Source: Acidobacteriota bacterium (GTDB lineage Bacteria; Acidobacteriota; Blastocatellia; Pyrinomonadales; Pyrinomonadaceae). From it: a DNA stretch of 64,000 bases. The stretch covers positions 310,001 to 374,000 of the forward strand of contig JAHBSI010000002.1 in NCBI GenBank assembly GCA_019639195.1, given 5' to 3'. Shown piece after piece: positions 26,191-35,243 of the stretch; position 1 is the first letter of the stretch, and every line of letters starts with the position of its first letter. Under the pieces are notes generated by a model, which worked only from the letters and a program-made list of their open reading frames with translations, was not told the DNA's origin and did not search any database. The position numbers and the translations under genes are program-made.

Positions 26191-28233
26191 CTATTTAAGG
26201 TGTTTATCGAACCAATCCATCACCTGGCCGTACCAAAACTCAGAATTTTGGGGCTTCAGTATCCAGTGCCCTTCATCAGGGAAGACGATCAGCTTCGAAT
26301 CCACGTTGTGAAGCTGAAGTGCCGTAAAGAGCTGCAGACTCTGATCGACAGGCACGCGATAGTCCAGTTCGCCGGCCGAAACCAAGGTTGGGGTGTTGAA
26401 ATTCGCCGCAAACTTATGCGGTGACCATTTATTGTAGAGACCCGGATTCTCCCACGGCATTCCCTTGAATTCCCAACGGACGAACCACAGTTCCTCGGTA
26501 GCCCCGGCCATGCTCTCAAGGTTGTAAACACCGGCGTGAGAAACGAAAGCTTTGAACTTGAATCGCGGATCGTTGTTGTGTCCCAGGATCCAATCGACCA
26601 TATAACCACCATAGCTTGCGCCCGCCGCACCGATCTCTCGTCGGTTTACATACGGGAGCCTGGCAACCGCCGCGACGCCGTTCATGATGTCGGTATAAGC
26701 TTTTCCGCCCCAATCACCCGACACATCGTTGACGTAGGATTGACCGTAACCGGTCGAGCCTCGCGGATTAGGCATGAAAACAACATAACCGCGGTTCGCG
26801 AAGATCTGCGGATTCCAGCGATAGCCCCAATTGTCACCCCAAGCTCCCTGCGGCCCACCGTGGATCAAAACGATCAGCGGATAGCGTTTGGACGGGTCAA
26901 AGTTTGCGGGCTTCAGCAGAAAGCCGTGCGCCTTCTTGATCGCACCCATCCATTCAAAATCTTCCGCAGAGCGCAGTTTGAACGGCGCCATCGCGGCATC
27001 GGTTACGTGCGTCAACTGCTGCAAGTTGTTCGAACCATCGGTTGCGGCCGAGAACACTTCCGCAGGCTGAGCGTTGCTGCTTCCGGAGAACACAAGGCGA
27101 TCCGCACGCTCGGAAACTCCGAGGTTGCCCGCATAAACGCCGTCAACAACATTTTTTACATGGGTCGCGATCCGAAGCCGGAAGTCCGGTTCCACCGGAA
27201 CGCTGAAGATCGGGTTATGCCCACGGAAATTCGCAGTGAAATATATCGTCTTGCTGTCGGGAGATATCGTTATATTCCCGGCCGACTGGTCAAAGCCTCT
27301 GGTCAACTCCACGATCTCGCCGTTTGATGCGTTGTAACGCATAATTCGCCAGCGGTCCGACTCAAAGCCCGGCGTTTCCTGTGATAGGAAGATCAAATAT
27401 TTCCCGTCCGGCGTATAGACCGGCGACGCATCATATCCGTTCATCCCCGCAGTGAGATTTCGCGGCTGCCCGCCATTCACATTTGCGATAAAGATGTCGC
27501 TGTTCGTTGAGATCGCTTCAACCTTGTCCGGATTTTTGAGATAGACGATCGAGCGCCCATCAGGCGAGAACGTAAAGTCGGTTCCGGTCGAAGCAGCATA
27601 CGGCGGCGCGTCAAAGTCGCCTGGAGTTACGTCGCGGGCGACTCCTCCGTCCGAGTCAACTATGAAGACGTGAGTCCGTTTGCGGTCGCGCCATTCGACC
27701 CAATGGCGATAAAGGAGTCGCGTGGTTACATGCGCCTTTACCTTGCTGTTTTCAACCCTGGCGTCCTCGGCCTGATTACAGGCATCGGTTGCACAGTCCG
27801 GATAGACCTCAGATGAGAATGCGATCCACTTCCCGTCGCGCGACCAAACGGGAGAGCCTGCGCCCGTTGATATCTTTGTAACCTGGTCACGGTCGCCGCC
27901 GTCCGGCTCCATTGTCCAGATCTGGCCGCCCGTGACGTAAGCGATCTTTTTTCCGTTCGGTGACCACACCGGTCCGGAACTCGATGCAGGGCCGCTCGTG
28001 ATCTGTTTCTGGTCCGAGCCGTCGATCGACATTATGAATATCTGGGTATTCGTCTTATTGGTCGCTTTATCGACGATTCCGACCGTGTAGAGGACCTTTC
28101 GACCGTCGGGTGACACCTGAGCGCTCCCAACGCGTCGAACGTTGATAAGATCGTTAACAGTAAATTCTGGCTGGCTGAATACGACGATCGAACTCACGGC
28201 CAACACCAAGCAAAGTAAGAGAGTGCGTTTCAT
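26191..28233 (-). CDS. Secreted S9 family peptidase (acylaminoacyl/dipeptidyl peptidase type)
   Basis: Exported serine peptidase of 680 aa. Signal peptide MKRTLLLCLVLAVSSIVVFS. A beta-propeller made of WD40/TolB-like repeats spans about 25-420 (SPDGRKVLYT, SPNGKKIAYV, SRDGKWIAF, SPDGRSIVYL). The alpha/beta-hydrolase domain covers about 430-680 with Ser540 in GASYGGYM, the Asp in GELDYRVP, and the His in DEGHW. The oxyanion HGGPQGAWGD motif is present. Secreted prolyl-oligopeptidase relatives like this degrade peptides in protein-eating acidobacteria. The divergently transcribed M28 peptidase lies 88 bp away. Confidence 0.93.
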   Translation of the reverse strand: MKRTLLLCLVLAVSSIVVFSQPEFTVNDLINVRRVGSAQVSPDGRKVLYTVGIVDKATNKTNTQIFIMSIDGSDQKQITSGPASSSGPVWSPNGKKIAYVTGGQIWTMEPDGGDRDQVTKISTGAGSPVWSRDGKWIAFSSEVYPDCATDACNQAEDARVENSKVKAHVTTRLLYRHWVEWRDRKRTHVFIVDSDGGVARDVTPGDFDAPPYAASTGTDFTFSPDGRSIVYLKNPDKVEAISTNSDIFIANVNGGQPRNLTAGMNGYDASPVYTPDGKYLIFLSQETPGFESDRWRIMRYNASNGEIVELTRGFDQSAGNITISPDSKTIYFTANFRGHNPIFSVPVEPDFRLRIATHVKNVVDGVYAGNLGVSERADRLVFSGSSNAQPAEVFSAATDGSNNLQQLTHVTDAAMAPFKLRSAEDFEWMGAIKKAHGFLLKPANFDPSKRYPLIVLIHGGPQGAWGDNWGYRWNPQIFANRGYVVFMPNPRGSTGYGQSYVNDVSGDWGGKAYTDIMNGVAAVARLPYVNRREIGAAGASYGGYMVDWILGHNNDPRFKFKAFVSHAGVYNLESMAGATEELWFVRWEFKGMPWENPGLYNKWSPHKFAANFNTPTLVSAGELDYRVPVDQSLQLFTALQLHNVDSKLIVFPDEGHWILKPQNSEFWYGQVMDWFDKHLK

Positions 28234-28321
28234 AGGCTGAAGTAGAGGTTGTCTAAATTCTTGTGGACTTTGGCAACATTATTGCACAATACAGCGTAAA
28301 CTCCAGAAGAACACGCAAAAA

Positions 28322-29761
28322 ATGATTATGAAAAGCCTAATTTCCGCGTTTGGACTCTTTTGTGCTGTCGCAGCGGCGACGTTCGCCCAGACAACATCTC
28401 CGACGCCTGAACTCTATTCGCAAAAAACGCTTGACGACCTTGTTCGTATTCAAAAAGCGGCTACCTCCGGAACCTATGCCTATGATCAGGCTCGCTATAT
28501 GTCCGCAACGATCGGGCCTCGGTTGTCGGGGTCGAACGAGGCCGCCTTTGCGGTTCAGTACGTTGCCGATCAAATGCGGAAGCTGGGCCTCGATGTAAAG
28601 CTCCAGAAGGTAATGGTGCCGCATTGGGTTCGCGGCGTTGAGACGGCTCAGTTGACCGAATGGCATGGTATGCCGCCCGGCGCGACGCGTAATGTTGTGG
28701 TCACGGCCTTGGGTCACAGTATCGCTACTCCAAGTTCCGGCATAACGGCGGACGTCGTCGTGGTGAATGACTTTGCCGAGTTAGACCGCCTCGGCCGAAA
28801 GAATATAGAAGGCAAGATCGTCCTTTTTAACTACAAGTACGATATGGGGCTGCAGGCGAGCGGGTTTGGGCTTGCCGCCTACGGCCAGGCCGTTGCGTAT
28901 CGCACAAACGGCGCTTCGGCAGCGGCTAAGTACGGCGCTGTGGCGGCGATCGTTCGTTCAGCCGGCGGATCACAGAGCCGCCTCGCTCACACCGGCTTGA
29001 TGAGATATCAGGACGGCATCCCAAAGATCCCAACAGGAGCTGTGACTTTCGAAGATTCAGAGACGATCGCATATCTTTCTGCACTCGGGCCGGTGAAGAT
29101 GCACCTGACCCTCACCCCGCAAACGCTTCCCCCCGTTGAGAGCTACAACGTCATCGCCGATATGAAGGGCTCGGAGAAACCGAACGAGTACGTGATCGTT
29201 TCTGGCCATCTTGATTCGTGGGATCTTGCACAAGGTGCGATCGACGATGCTGCGGGTGTCGCAGCGGCGTACTCTGTCCCGGCGATCCTAAAGGATCTTG
29301 GCCTCCGCCCGAAGCGTACAATTCGATTTATTGCGTGGATGGACGAAGAACAGGGTGGAACGGGATCCGACGCTTATTATGCCGAGGAGAAAGGCAATGT
29401 CGCTAACCATTTTGCCGCGATCGAGGCGGACCTTGGGGCATCTCACCCGATCGGTTTCAAGTTCAGCGGAAAGCCGGAACTTGCCCGGTATTTTGGTCCG
29501 CTTGTAACCGTTTTGCGACCGCAGGGGGCAGTGCTCGCCCAATATCAGCCGGGAGGCGTTGGTTCCGATATCGGGCCATTAACGAACGACGGCGTGCCAT
29601 CTTTCGCACCATTCTTTAACGAGCAGACCTACTTCAAGTACCACCACAACGCCGCGGACACCTTCGACAAGATCGATCGAGGTGAGATCGGAGAGGTTTC
29701 GGGCGTGGTAGCTGTCTTGGCATACGGCCTTGCGAATCTCGAGCAGCCGCTGCCCAGGTAA
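28322..29761 (+). CDS. Secreted M28 family zinc peptidase (carboxypeptidase Q-like)
   Basis: Exported aminopeptidase/carboxypeptidase of 479 aa. Signal peptide about residues 1-24 (SLISAFGLFCAVAAATFAQ). A PA insert domain lies about 125-260. The catalytic M28 domain shows VSGHLDSWDLAQGAIDDAAG near 295 with zinc His and Asp, DEEQGGTGSDAYY near 342, and YHHNAADTFDKID near 440. Both ATGs at 28322 and 28328 could serve. Shares a 88-bp divergent control region with the S9 peptidase and probably works with it in peptide degradation. A strong hairpin follows the stop. Confidence 0.93.
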   Translation: MIMKSLISAFGLFCAVAAATFAQTTSPTPELYSQKTLDDLVRIQKAATSGTYAYDQARYMSATIGPRLSGSNEAAFAVQYVADQMRKLGLDVKLQKVMVPHWVRGVETAQLTEWHGMPPGATRNVVVTALGHSIATPSSGITADVVVVNDFAELDRLGRKNIEGKIVLFNYKYDMGLQASGFGLAAYGQAVAYRTNGASAAAKYGAVAAIVRSAGGSQSRLAHTGLMRYQDGIPKIPTGAVTFEDSETIAYLSALGPVKMHLTLTPQTLPPVESYNVIADMKGSEKPNEYVIVSGHLDSWDLAQGAIDDAAGVAAAYSVPAILKDLGLRPKRTIRFIAWMDEEQGGTGSDAYYAEEKGNVANHFAAIEADLGASHPIGFKFSGKPELARYFGPLVTVLRPQGAVLAQYQPGGVGSDIGPLTNDGVPSFAPFFNEQTYFKYHHNAADTFDKIDRGEIGEVSGVVAVLAYGLANLEQPLPR

Positions 29762-29783
29762 ACCGCCACGAGCTCATGAGCTA

Positions 29784-29807
29784 GGGCCGAGAGAGCCTTC
29801 TCGGCCC
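29784..29807. terminator. Strong hairpin between convergent M28 peptidase and modC
   Basis: Perfect 9-bp GC-rich stem GGGCCGAGA/TCTCGGCCC with a 6-nt loop, located between the two convergent stop codons. Neither strand has a T-tract after it, so it may be a bidirectional transcript-end stabiliser rather than a classic terminator. Confidence 0.5.
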
Positions 29808-29810
29808 AAC

Positions 29811-30491
29811 TCACTTACTGACTTTAGCTTCCACAACGCGACCGTTCTGCAGAGTGATCCTTTGCTGGCCGAGCCGTTCGGCTTCGGCTTCATTGTGGGT
29901 GACATAGATGAACGGGATACCGCTCCGCTGCTGCACAGCCTCGATCTCATCAAGCAGTTTTCCGCGAGTTTCCACATCCACCGCGGACAAAGGCTCGTCC
30001 AGAAGGGCGATCTCAGGTTCGGATGCAAGTGCCCGCGCGAGAGCGACACGCTGCTGTTCGCCTCCCGATAGCTCGCTCGGCGTCCTCAATGCAACGTGAT
30101 CTACGTGCAAAAGAGCCAGCATTTCGCTCGCCTTGTCTCTCTTCTCTGATCGAGTACCCGACTTTATTCCGTAACTCACGTTCTGAACTGCGGTCATGTG
30201 TGGAAATAGTGCGTAATTCTGAAAGACGAACCCGACATGCCGTCCGGGTATCGGCCGATCAATGCGATTTGCGGAATCGAAGAGTACCTTGGATGCCAGC
30301 TCTATTCGGCCTCGGTCAGGCGCAATGATACCGGCGATAAGCCTCAGCAACGTGGTTTTTCCCGAACCGGAAGGGCCCGTGAGCACAGTAAATCCCGGAC
30401 CGACCGCGAGCGAAAGATCAAGAGCAAACGACGGCTTGTTTTTGGTGAAGAATTGCTTTGTGACTTCGACCGTCAACATTGACCTGCTCAT
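29811..30491 (-). CDS. modC: Molybdate ABC transporter ATP-binding protein, short form
   Basis: ATPase of the molybdate/tungstate importer (226 aa). Walker A TGPSGSGKTTLLRLIAG near residue 36, signature LSGGEQQRVALARAL near 140, Walker B IALLDEPLSAVD near 160, and His-loop YVTHNEAEAERLG near 197. It lacks the C-terminal regulatory molybdate-binding TOBE domain of the usual 350-aa ModC. The start overlaps the modB stop by 4 bp (ATGA). Role inferred from the modA and modB neighbours; on its own it could serve another ion. Confidence 0.88.
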   Translation of the reverse strand: MSRSMLTVEVTKQFFTKNKPSFALDLSLAVGPGFTVLTGPSGSGKTTLLRLIAGIIAPDRGRIELASKVLFDSANRIDRPIPGRHVGFVFQNYALFPHMTAVQNVSYGIKSGTRSEKRDKASEMLALLHVDHVALRTPSELSGGEQQRVALARALASEPEIALLDEPLSAVDVETRGKLLDEIEAVQQRSGIPFIYVTHNEAEAERLGQQRITLQNGRVVEAKVSK

Positions 30492-31150
30492 CCGTGAACC
30501 TCAGAGTGGCTCAGCCGATTTGTGAAGTAGACTGCGGCGATCGATACGCCGGTAAGCACGAGCGCAAGAAGTTGAGCCTGGCGTTCATTGCCTGACGCGA
30601 CCGCTTCGTAGATGGCGAGCGGCATCGTCTGCGTCCTCCCGGGAATGTTGCCCGCGATCATCAATGTCGCGCCAAACTCACCCAAGGCCCTCGCAAATGC
30701 AAGCACAAGGCCGGCATAGATCCCTCGTCGGGCCAGCGGCAGCGTTACTCGCAAGAACGTCGCGATCCTTCCCTTTCCGAGCGTGAAGGAAGCCATCTCG
30801 TATTGCGGGTCAACAGTCTCGATGCTTGCCCGAGAAGCCTTTATCATCAGCGGCAGCGAAACAACGACAGCCGCGATGACGGCACCTTGCCAAGTGAAGG
30901 CAACACTCCATCCGGTCAGGTCGTAAAGAAAACTCCCGATCAGCCCCCGCCTTCCAAGCAGAACGATCAGATAATATCCAGTCACCGTAGGAGGTAGAAC
31001 AAGCGGCAAGGTCAGCGCGGCATCAAGAAACTCTTTCCCGCGGAAATTGGTCTTTGCAAGGAGATAGGAGAACAGGAGGCCAATGACGCCCACGATCGCG
31101 GTAGCAACACTTACCACCAAAAGCGAGAGTTTGAGGGCGTCCCAGATCAT
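30488..31150 (-). CDS. modB: Molybdate ABC transporter permease
   Basis: Inner-membrane permease of 220 aa with five or six hydrophobic helices and the ModB/CysT-type EAA loop (SRASIETVDPQYEMASFTLG... and ARALGEFGATLMIAGNIPG). The family signature FPLVLPPTVTGYYL appears as LPLVLPPTVTGYYL near residue 48. It overlaps both neighbours by 4 bp, forming a tight modABC cistron. Confidence 0.93.
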   Translation of the reverse strand: MIWDALKLSLLVVSVATAIVGVIGLLFSYLLAKTNFRGKEFLDAALTLPLVLPPTVTGYYLIVLLGRRGLIGSFLYDLTGWSVAFTWQGAVIAAVVVSLPLMIKASRASIETVDPQYEMASFTLGKGRIATFLRVTLPLARRGIYAGLVLAFARALGEFGATLMIAGNIPGRTQTMPLAIYEAVASGNERQAQLLALVLTGVSIAAVYFTNRLSHSEVHG

Positions 31151-31986
31151 TTCGTAGCACTTGGGCTGGCGGTCGTAATAAATCCGTACTTTTGAAGCAC
31201 CTTTTGACCGTCTTCACTCAAAACCAGCTCAATAAACCGGCGGCCAGCATCTTTATTCTTACTGCCAGTGATCAGCGCGATGGGATATCTGATCGGTGAA
31301 TGTGTGCTTTCATCAGCGGTTGCGACGACCGATACTTTGGACCCGGCCTGTCGAGCGTCCGTCGAATAGACGATCCCGGCGTCAACCTCACCCCGCACCA
31401 CATAATCGAGCACTTGGCGAACATTCTCGGCAAGGATCAACTTACCGGCGACCTTCCCTTCGAGCCCCATGTTCCCAAGGGCTTCGCTCGCGTACTGACC
31501 GGCAGGAACCGTCTTAGGATTCCCGACCGCAATCTTCTTAACGTTTGCGTTCGCGAGGTCGGCAAAGCTCGACAACGCGACGGTCGCTGGCTGAGGCACG
31601 ATCAGCACCAATGAATTTCGAGCGAGGTCGCGTCTTGACTCAGCATCGATCAAATGTCTCTCAGCAAGATTGTCCATCTGTTTTTCGCCCGCACTCGCAA
31701 ATACATCGACGGGAGCGCCGTTCTCGATCTGCTGCTGCAAGACGCCGGACGCACCAAAATTGAACTGAACCGTTCCACCGGACCTCGCCTTGTAAAGTTC
31801 ACCGATCTCGGTAAACGCATCCTTGAGAGAGACGGCGGCTGAAATGGTCACGATCTCCGCATCTGAGGCGGGTTTGCTCGCCGGTTCTTTAGCTGTGCAG
31901 CCAAAGAGAAAGAACACGGCCGCAATTGTAATGATCCATGCCATATTCCTATGGAAGAGGCGAGCCCAGAGTTCGTACATAACCAT
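31147..31986 (-). CDS. modA: Molybdate-binding lipoprotein
   Basis: Substrate-binding protein of the molybdate importer (279 aa). The N-terminal hydrophobic run ends in a lipobox FLFGC, so it is likely a lipoprotein anchored at the membrane. Mature motifs: ISAAVSLKDAFTEIGELY, NFGASGVLQQQIENGAPVDVFASAG and YVVRGEVDAGIVYSTDA, all diagnostic of ModA. The ATG at 31986 is followed by others at 31980 and 31944, so the exact start is open. First gene of modABC; no molybdenum-cofactor riboswitch is visible upstream. Confidence 0.93.
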   Translation of the reverse strand: MVMYELWARLFHRNMAWIITIAAVFFLFGCTAKEPASKPASDAEIVTISAAVSLKDAFTEIGELYKARSGGTVQFNFGASGVLQQQIENGAPVDVFASAGEKQMDNLAERHLIDAESRRDLARNSLVLIVPQPATVALSSFADLANANVKKIAVGNPKTVPAGQYASEALGNMGLEGKVAGKLILAENVRQVLDYVVRGEVDAGIVYSTDARQAGSKVSVVATADESTHSPIRYPIALITGSKNKDAGRRFIELVLSEDGQKVLQKYGFITTASPSATK

Positions 31987-32100
31987 GTTTCTAAGATACC
32001 GAAATTCCGGATTCGGCGCGATGCCAGCGACTTTCTGGCCCGCTGCTGTTAGCTTTTCGCAGTTCGCCTTGCTATTTTAATCAGGTAGAGGAATCAATTA

Positions 32101-32271
32101 ATGCTTAATAGACCACCGCCGTATTTCCCACAAAATCAGCTTTCTCCACCGGATGAAAAGCGTTATCGAAAGTTCAAACTTATCATCGCAGGCCTTGCGA
32201 TCGGCGGGTTGTTGGTCCTCACTGGCCTTATCTATCTTATTTACCTTCTGGTAGGCTGGATCAGCGGCTAG
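32101..32271 (+). CDS. Small single-span membrane protein
   Basis: A 56-codon reading frame too short for usual gene calls. It has an AGAGGA box 9 nt before the ATG. The N-terminal half is Pro-rich and polar (NRPPPYFPQNQLSPPDEKRYRKF). It is followed by one strong membrane helix (about 28-52, IIAGLAIGGLLVLTGLIYLI). An intrinsic terminator follows 20 bp later, so the gene forms its own transcription unit. No homologue is recognised. The RBS, the sensible membrane topology with positive residues before the helix, and the terminator together support a real gene. Confidence 0.6.
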   Translation: MLNRPPPYFPQNQLSPPDEKRYRKFKLIIAGLAIGGLLVLTGLIYLIYLLVGWISG

Positions 32272-32290
32272 ACGGGCTTCACAAAGAAAG

Positions 32291-32328
32291 AATGGCACCC
32301 GAGATCTCTCAGGTGCCATTTTCATTTT
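32291..32328 (+). terminator. Intrinsic terminator after the small membrane protein
   Basis: Perfect 9-bp stem AATGGCACC/GGTGCCATT with a 12-nt loop, followed by TTCATTTT. It may also end the convergent S41 peptidase transcript. Confidence 0.75.
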
Positions 32329-32345
32329 AGCCTATGCGTCAATGA

Positions 32346-34055
32346 TCACTTTTGCTCAGTCGGGGTCGTGGCGGCCCGCACTTTCATCGCGTCCAGCGAC
32401 AGTCGCTTCGCTTGAGGAAGTGACTCGAGAGCCTTGGCGATCTGATTATCGTATTCGTTGAACACCTGGTACGATGTCTCCGCTCCATAGGCGGCCTGAA
32501 CAAGTTCGGTTCGGAGCATCCGTTGGACGAATTCGCGCTCGTCATCAGCGACCGCCGCCTTTATCTTGTATTTTGACGCGGCATACGCCTTGAAGGCATT
32601 GTAGAGTTCCTCATTGATCGGGAAATCCGTAGCCTGGAGATCGTGATCGAACATGATCGGACGGTCGACCTTATAGCTTTCCATTCCCTTGAGCCTTCCC
32701 GCGATCAGATCGAAAGAAAAGGCAGAGATCGGACTCAAAAGGCTTCGCTGTACGCGGTCACGAGCAACCGTGATCATATTCGGTTTTACGGACACGTCAG
32801 GCGTGATTCCGCCGCCGCTGTAAACTGCACGCCCCGTGTCCGTATGGCTTTCGGGACCATGCGGCTTTTCAACTTCATCTTCATTGCGGAAGCTCCCGCC
32901 GTCCGTGTAGTAGCTGTAGAGGTCGCCGTTCGAGTAGTCGCGTTGGATCAGACGGCCGGAGGGCGTCGTGTATTTTGCGATCGTCAGCAATAGCATACCG
33001 CCGTAATCGACCATAAACGGATTCTGTACTAGGCCCTTGCCGAAAGTGCCTTCACCGACGATCAATGCTCGATCGTGATCCTGCATCGCACCCGCGAGTA
33101 TCTCCGATGCCGAAGCTGTATTGCGGTTCACGAGGATCACCACCGGCGAGCGGTCAGGTGTCGGATTCTGGGAATCGTATCTTTGCACCGGGGTCCCGTC
33201 GCGGCCCTTTTGAGTCAGAACGGTTTGCCCTTCCGTCAGAAATACATCAGCGACCCTGCAGGCCTGACCAACAAGCCCGCCACCGTTATCTCGAAGGTCA
33301 ATGATCAGCTGCTGCATTCCCTGAGCCTTCAGGGAACGCATATCGGCAATAAATTCCATGAAGGTGGTCTGTGTAAAGCCACCGTCCATCTTTAGATAGC
33401 CAACTCCGGGCTTCAGCATATACGCTTCGCGGATCGACGGCTGACGAACTGCGTCACGAACTATCTCGACCGTCTCTCGCTTGCCCGTTCCGAGACGCTC
33501 GATCACAAGCTTTGCAACCGTACCTTTCTTGCCGCGAAGCAGGTTTCTAACCTCGGTGTAAGGCTTTCCAAGCGTATTTTCGCCGTTTACGGAAATGATC
33601 TTATCCCCATAACGCAAACCCGCACGGTTCGCGGGTGCTCCGTCGAACGTAGCCTTGATGAACGTTGCGACGACCTTACCATTCGGGTCGGACATATCGC
33701 CGATCGTCGCACCGATGCCGTAGTATCGAGAGCTCTGATCCGTTTTGAACTCTTCGAAGTCTTTCGCATCGAAATAGTTGGAATGCGGGTCGAGGGTGTG
33801 GAGCATCGACTCGATCGATGCCTTGAACACCTGATTGTAATCGAGGGACTTTTGACCTCCGTAATTTTCCTGAATTATCGTCACAGCCTCACGAAGATCG
33901 CGGTTGATCACCTCCGGCGTGACCGCCGAGGACACCTTTGCGGGAGCCCTTGCAGGGAGCTCAACCGTTGTCGTCACGGCCGTCGATTGGCCAAATGCAG
34001 CTACCGAAAAAACCACTAATGCCGCAGCATTCAAAAAGATCGATCTTGCTTTCAC
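32346..34055 (-). CDS. Secreted C-terminal processing peptidase (S41, CtpA-like), active-site intact
   Basis: Exported tail-specific serine protease of 569 aa. A GTG at 34055 with GGAGG 10 nt upstream is chosen. It yields a signal peptide (SIFLNAAALVVFSVAAFGQ), whereas the longer frame would not. A PDZ domain spans about 108-200 (GYGIGATIGD... GLRYGDKIISVNG). The S41 core follows with IDLRDNGGGLVGQA near 253, the catalytic Ser317 in TASASE, and Lys340 in TFGKGLVQ. It likely trims or degrades envelope proteins. It contrasts with a second S41 homologue at 54351-55631 that has lost these residues. Confidence 0.92.
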   Translation of the reverse strand: MKARSIFLNAAALVVFSVAAFGQSTAVTTTVELPARAPAKVSSAVTPEVINRDLREAVTIIQENYGGQKSLDYNQVFKASIESMLHTLDPHSNYFDAKDFEEFKTDQSSRYYGIGATIGDMSDPNGKVVATFIKATFDGAPANRAGLRYGDKIISVNGENTLGKPYTEVRNLLRGKKGTVAKLVIERLGTGKRETVEIVRDAVRQPSIREAYMLKPGVGYLKMDGGFTQTTFMEFIADMRSLKAQGMQQLIIDLRDNGGGLVGQACRVADVFLTEGQTVLTQKGRDGTPVQRYDSQNPTPDRSPVVILVNRNTASASEILAGAMQDHDRALIVGEGTFGKGLVQNPFMVDYGGMLLLTIAKYTTPSGRLIQRDYSNGDLYSYYTDGGSFRNEDEVEKPHGPESHTDTGRAVYSGGGITPDVSVKPNMITVARDRVQRSLLSPISAFSFDLIAGRLKGMESYKVDRPIMFDHDLQATDFPINEELYNAFKAYAASKYKIKAAVADDEREFVQRMLRTELVQAAYGAETSYQVFNEYDNQIAKALESLPQAKRLSLDAMKVRAATTPTEQK

Positions 34056-34238
34056 AAATATTGAAACCTCCGCGGTCGAGTCGCGTTGAGACAGGGACTT
34101 ACTACAAGGTCCGAGAATATCACCAATTTGAGTAAAAAGCGAAGGTTTTGGTTGCCCGGCATTGTAAATTCCCTTTGACCTCGCACATTCCAAAAACCAC
34201 CCGGTTACGGTAAACTTTTCTAGCGTTTGCGCGAATCA

Positions 34239-35243
34239 ATGGCCCCACTTTTAGAAGTCACAGATCTAAAGACCCACTTCCCGACCCGTGCGGGGTTAGT
34301 ACGCGCGGTTGACGGCGTTAGTTTCTCGATCGCTCGCGGCGAGTTGCTGGGCCTTGTGGGCGAATCAGGCTGCGGCAAATCCATTACGGCGCTTTCGGTG
34401 ATGCGGTTGATATCGCCGCCCGGTCAGATCGTCGGAGGTTCGATAGAGTTCAACGACGAGGAATTAACGAGTGCAACGCCTCAGAGGCTTCGCGAGATCC
34501 GCGGTAATGATATCGCGATGATCTTTCAGGACCCGATGACCTCGCTGAATCCGGTTTATACCGTTGGCGATCAAATCGCTGAAGCTCTCCGGCTCCATCG
34601 AGGCCTAACCAGAACCGAGGCTCGACTGGCGGCGATCGATGCGATGCGTGAGGTTGCGATCCCGGCCCCTGAAACGCGCGTTGATGACTACCCGCATCAG
34701 CTGTCGGGCGGGATGCGTCAGCGAATTATGATCGCGATGGCACTCGCCTGCGACCCCGAACTTCTGATCGCTGATGAACCGACAACAGCTCTAGATGTAA
34801 CGATCCAGGCTCAGATCCTTGAGCTATTGAACGAACTTCGGCAAACACGCGAATTAGCCGTCTTGCTGATCACCCACGACCTCGGAGTCGTCGCAGAGGT
34901 CGCGGATCGAGTTTGTGTCATGTACACCGGCAAGATCGTGGAAGAATCCGGAGTTGACGAGATCTTTGCATCGCCGAGACATCCGTACACGCAGGGACTA
35001 TTAAAGAGTGTTCCGAAGCCTTCTGTGGGCGGAGAGCGTGCCCGGAAGCTTTCGACGATCGAAGGAACGGTCCCAACGCCCACCGAGTTGCCGCCCGGCT
35101 GTCATTTCGCACCGAGATGTCCGCAGAAGATGCCCGAGTGCGAGACTGGTGATATTCCGTTCTTCTCCGTTGGAAGAAGCACGAAGGTGCGCTGCCTCCT
35201 TTACAATGAAGAGCTTATGCACGCGAAAGGAGCTTCCGTATGA
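34239..35243 (+). CDS. Oligopeptide/dipeptide ABC transporter ATPase, DppD-like
   Basis: ATP-binding subunit of a peptide-type importer (334 aa). Walker [17 protein letters not shown] near residue 38, Q-loop [10 protein letters not shown] near 95, signature [15 protein letters not shown] near 152, Walker [13 protein letters not shown] near 172. The C-terminal oligopeptide-transporter extension has the iron-sulfur-like cysteines ([15 protein letters not shown]). ATG at 34239 is preferred over a TTG 12 bp upstream. It overlaps the next ATPase by 4 bp. No permease or binding-protein genes follow, so the rest of the transporter is encoded elsewhere. Confidence 0.92.
   Translation: MAPLLEVTDLKTHFPTRAGLVRAVDGVSFSIARGELLGLVGESGCGKSITALSVMRLISPPGQIVGGSIEFNDEELTSATPQRLREIRGNDIAMIFQDPMTSLNPVYTVGDQIAEALRLHRGLTRTEARLAAIDAMREVAIPAPETRVDDYPHQLSGGMRQRIMIAMALACDPELLIADEPTTALDVTIQAQILELLNELRQTRELAVLLITHDLGVVAEVADRVCVMYTGKIVEESGVDEIFASPRHPYTQGLLKSVPKPSVGGERARKLSTIEGTVPTPTELPPGCHFAPRCPQKMPECETGDIPFFSVGRSTKVRCLLYNEELMHAKGASV

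Noticed and set aside
26536..27327. 263-codon plus-strand frame
   Set aside because: Antisense to the S9 peptidase, whose propeller and catalytic motifs are intact.
29771..29783. Palindrome AGCTCATGAGCT
   Set aside because: Short palindrome beside a stronger hairpin; no support for an operator, since it lies between two convergent gene ends.
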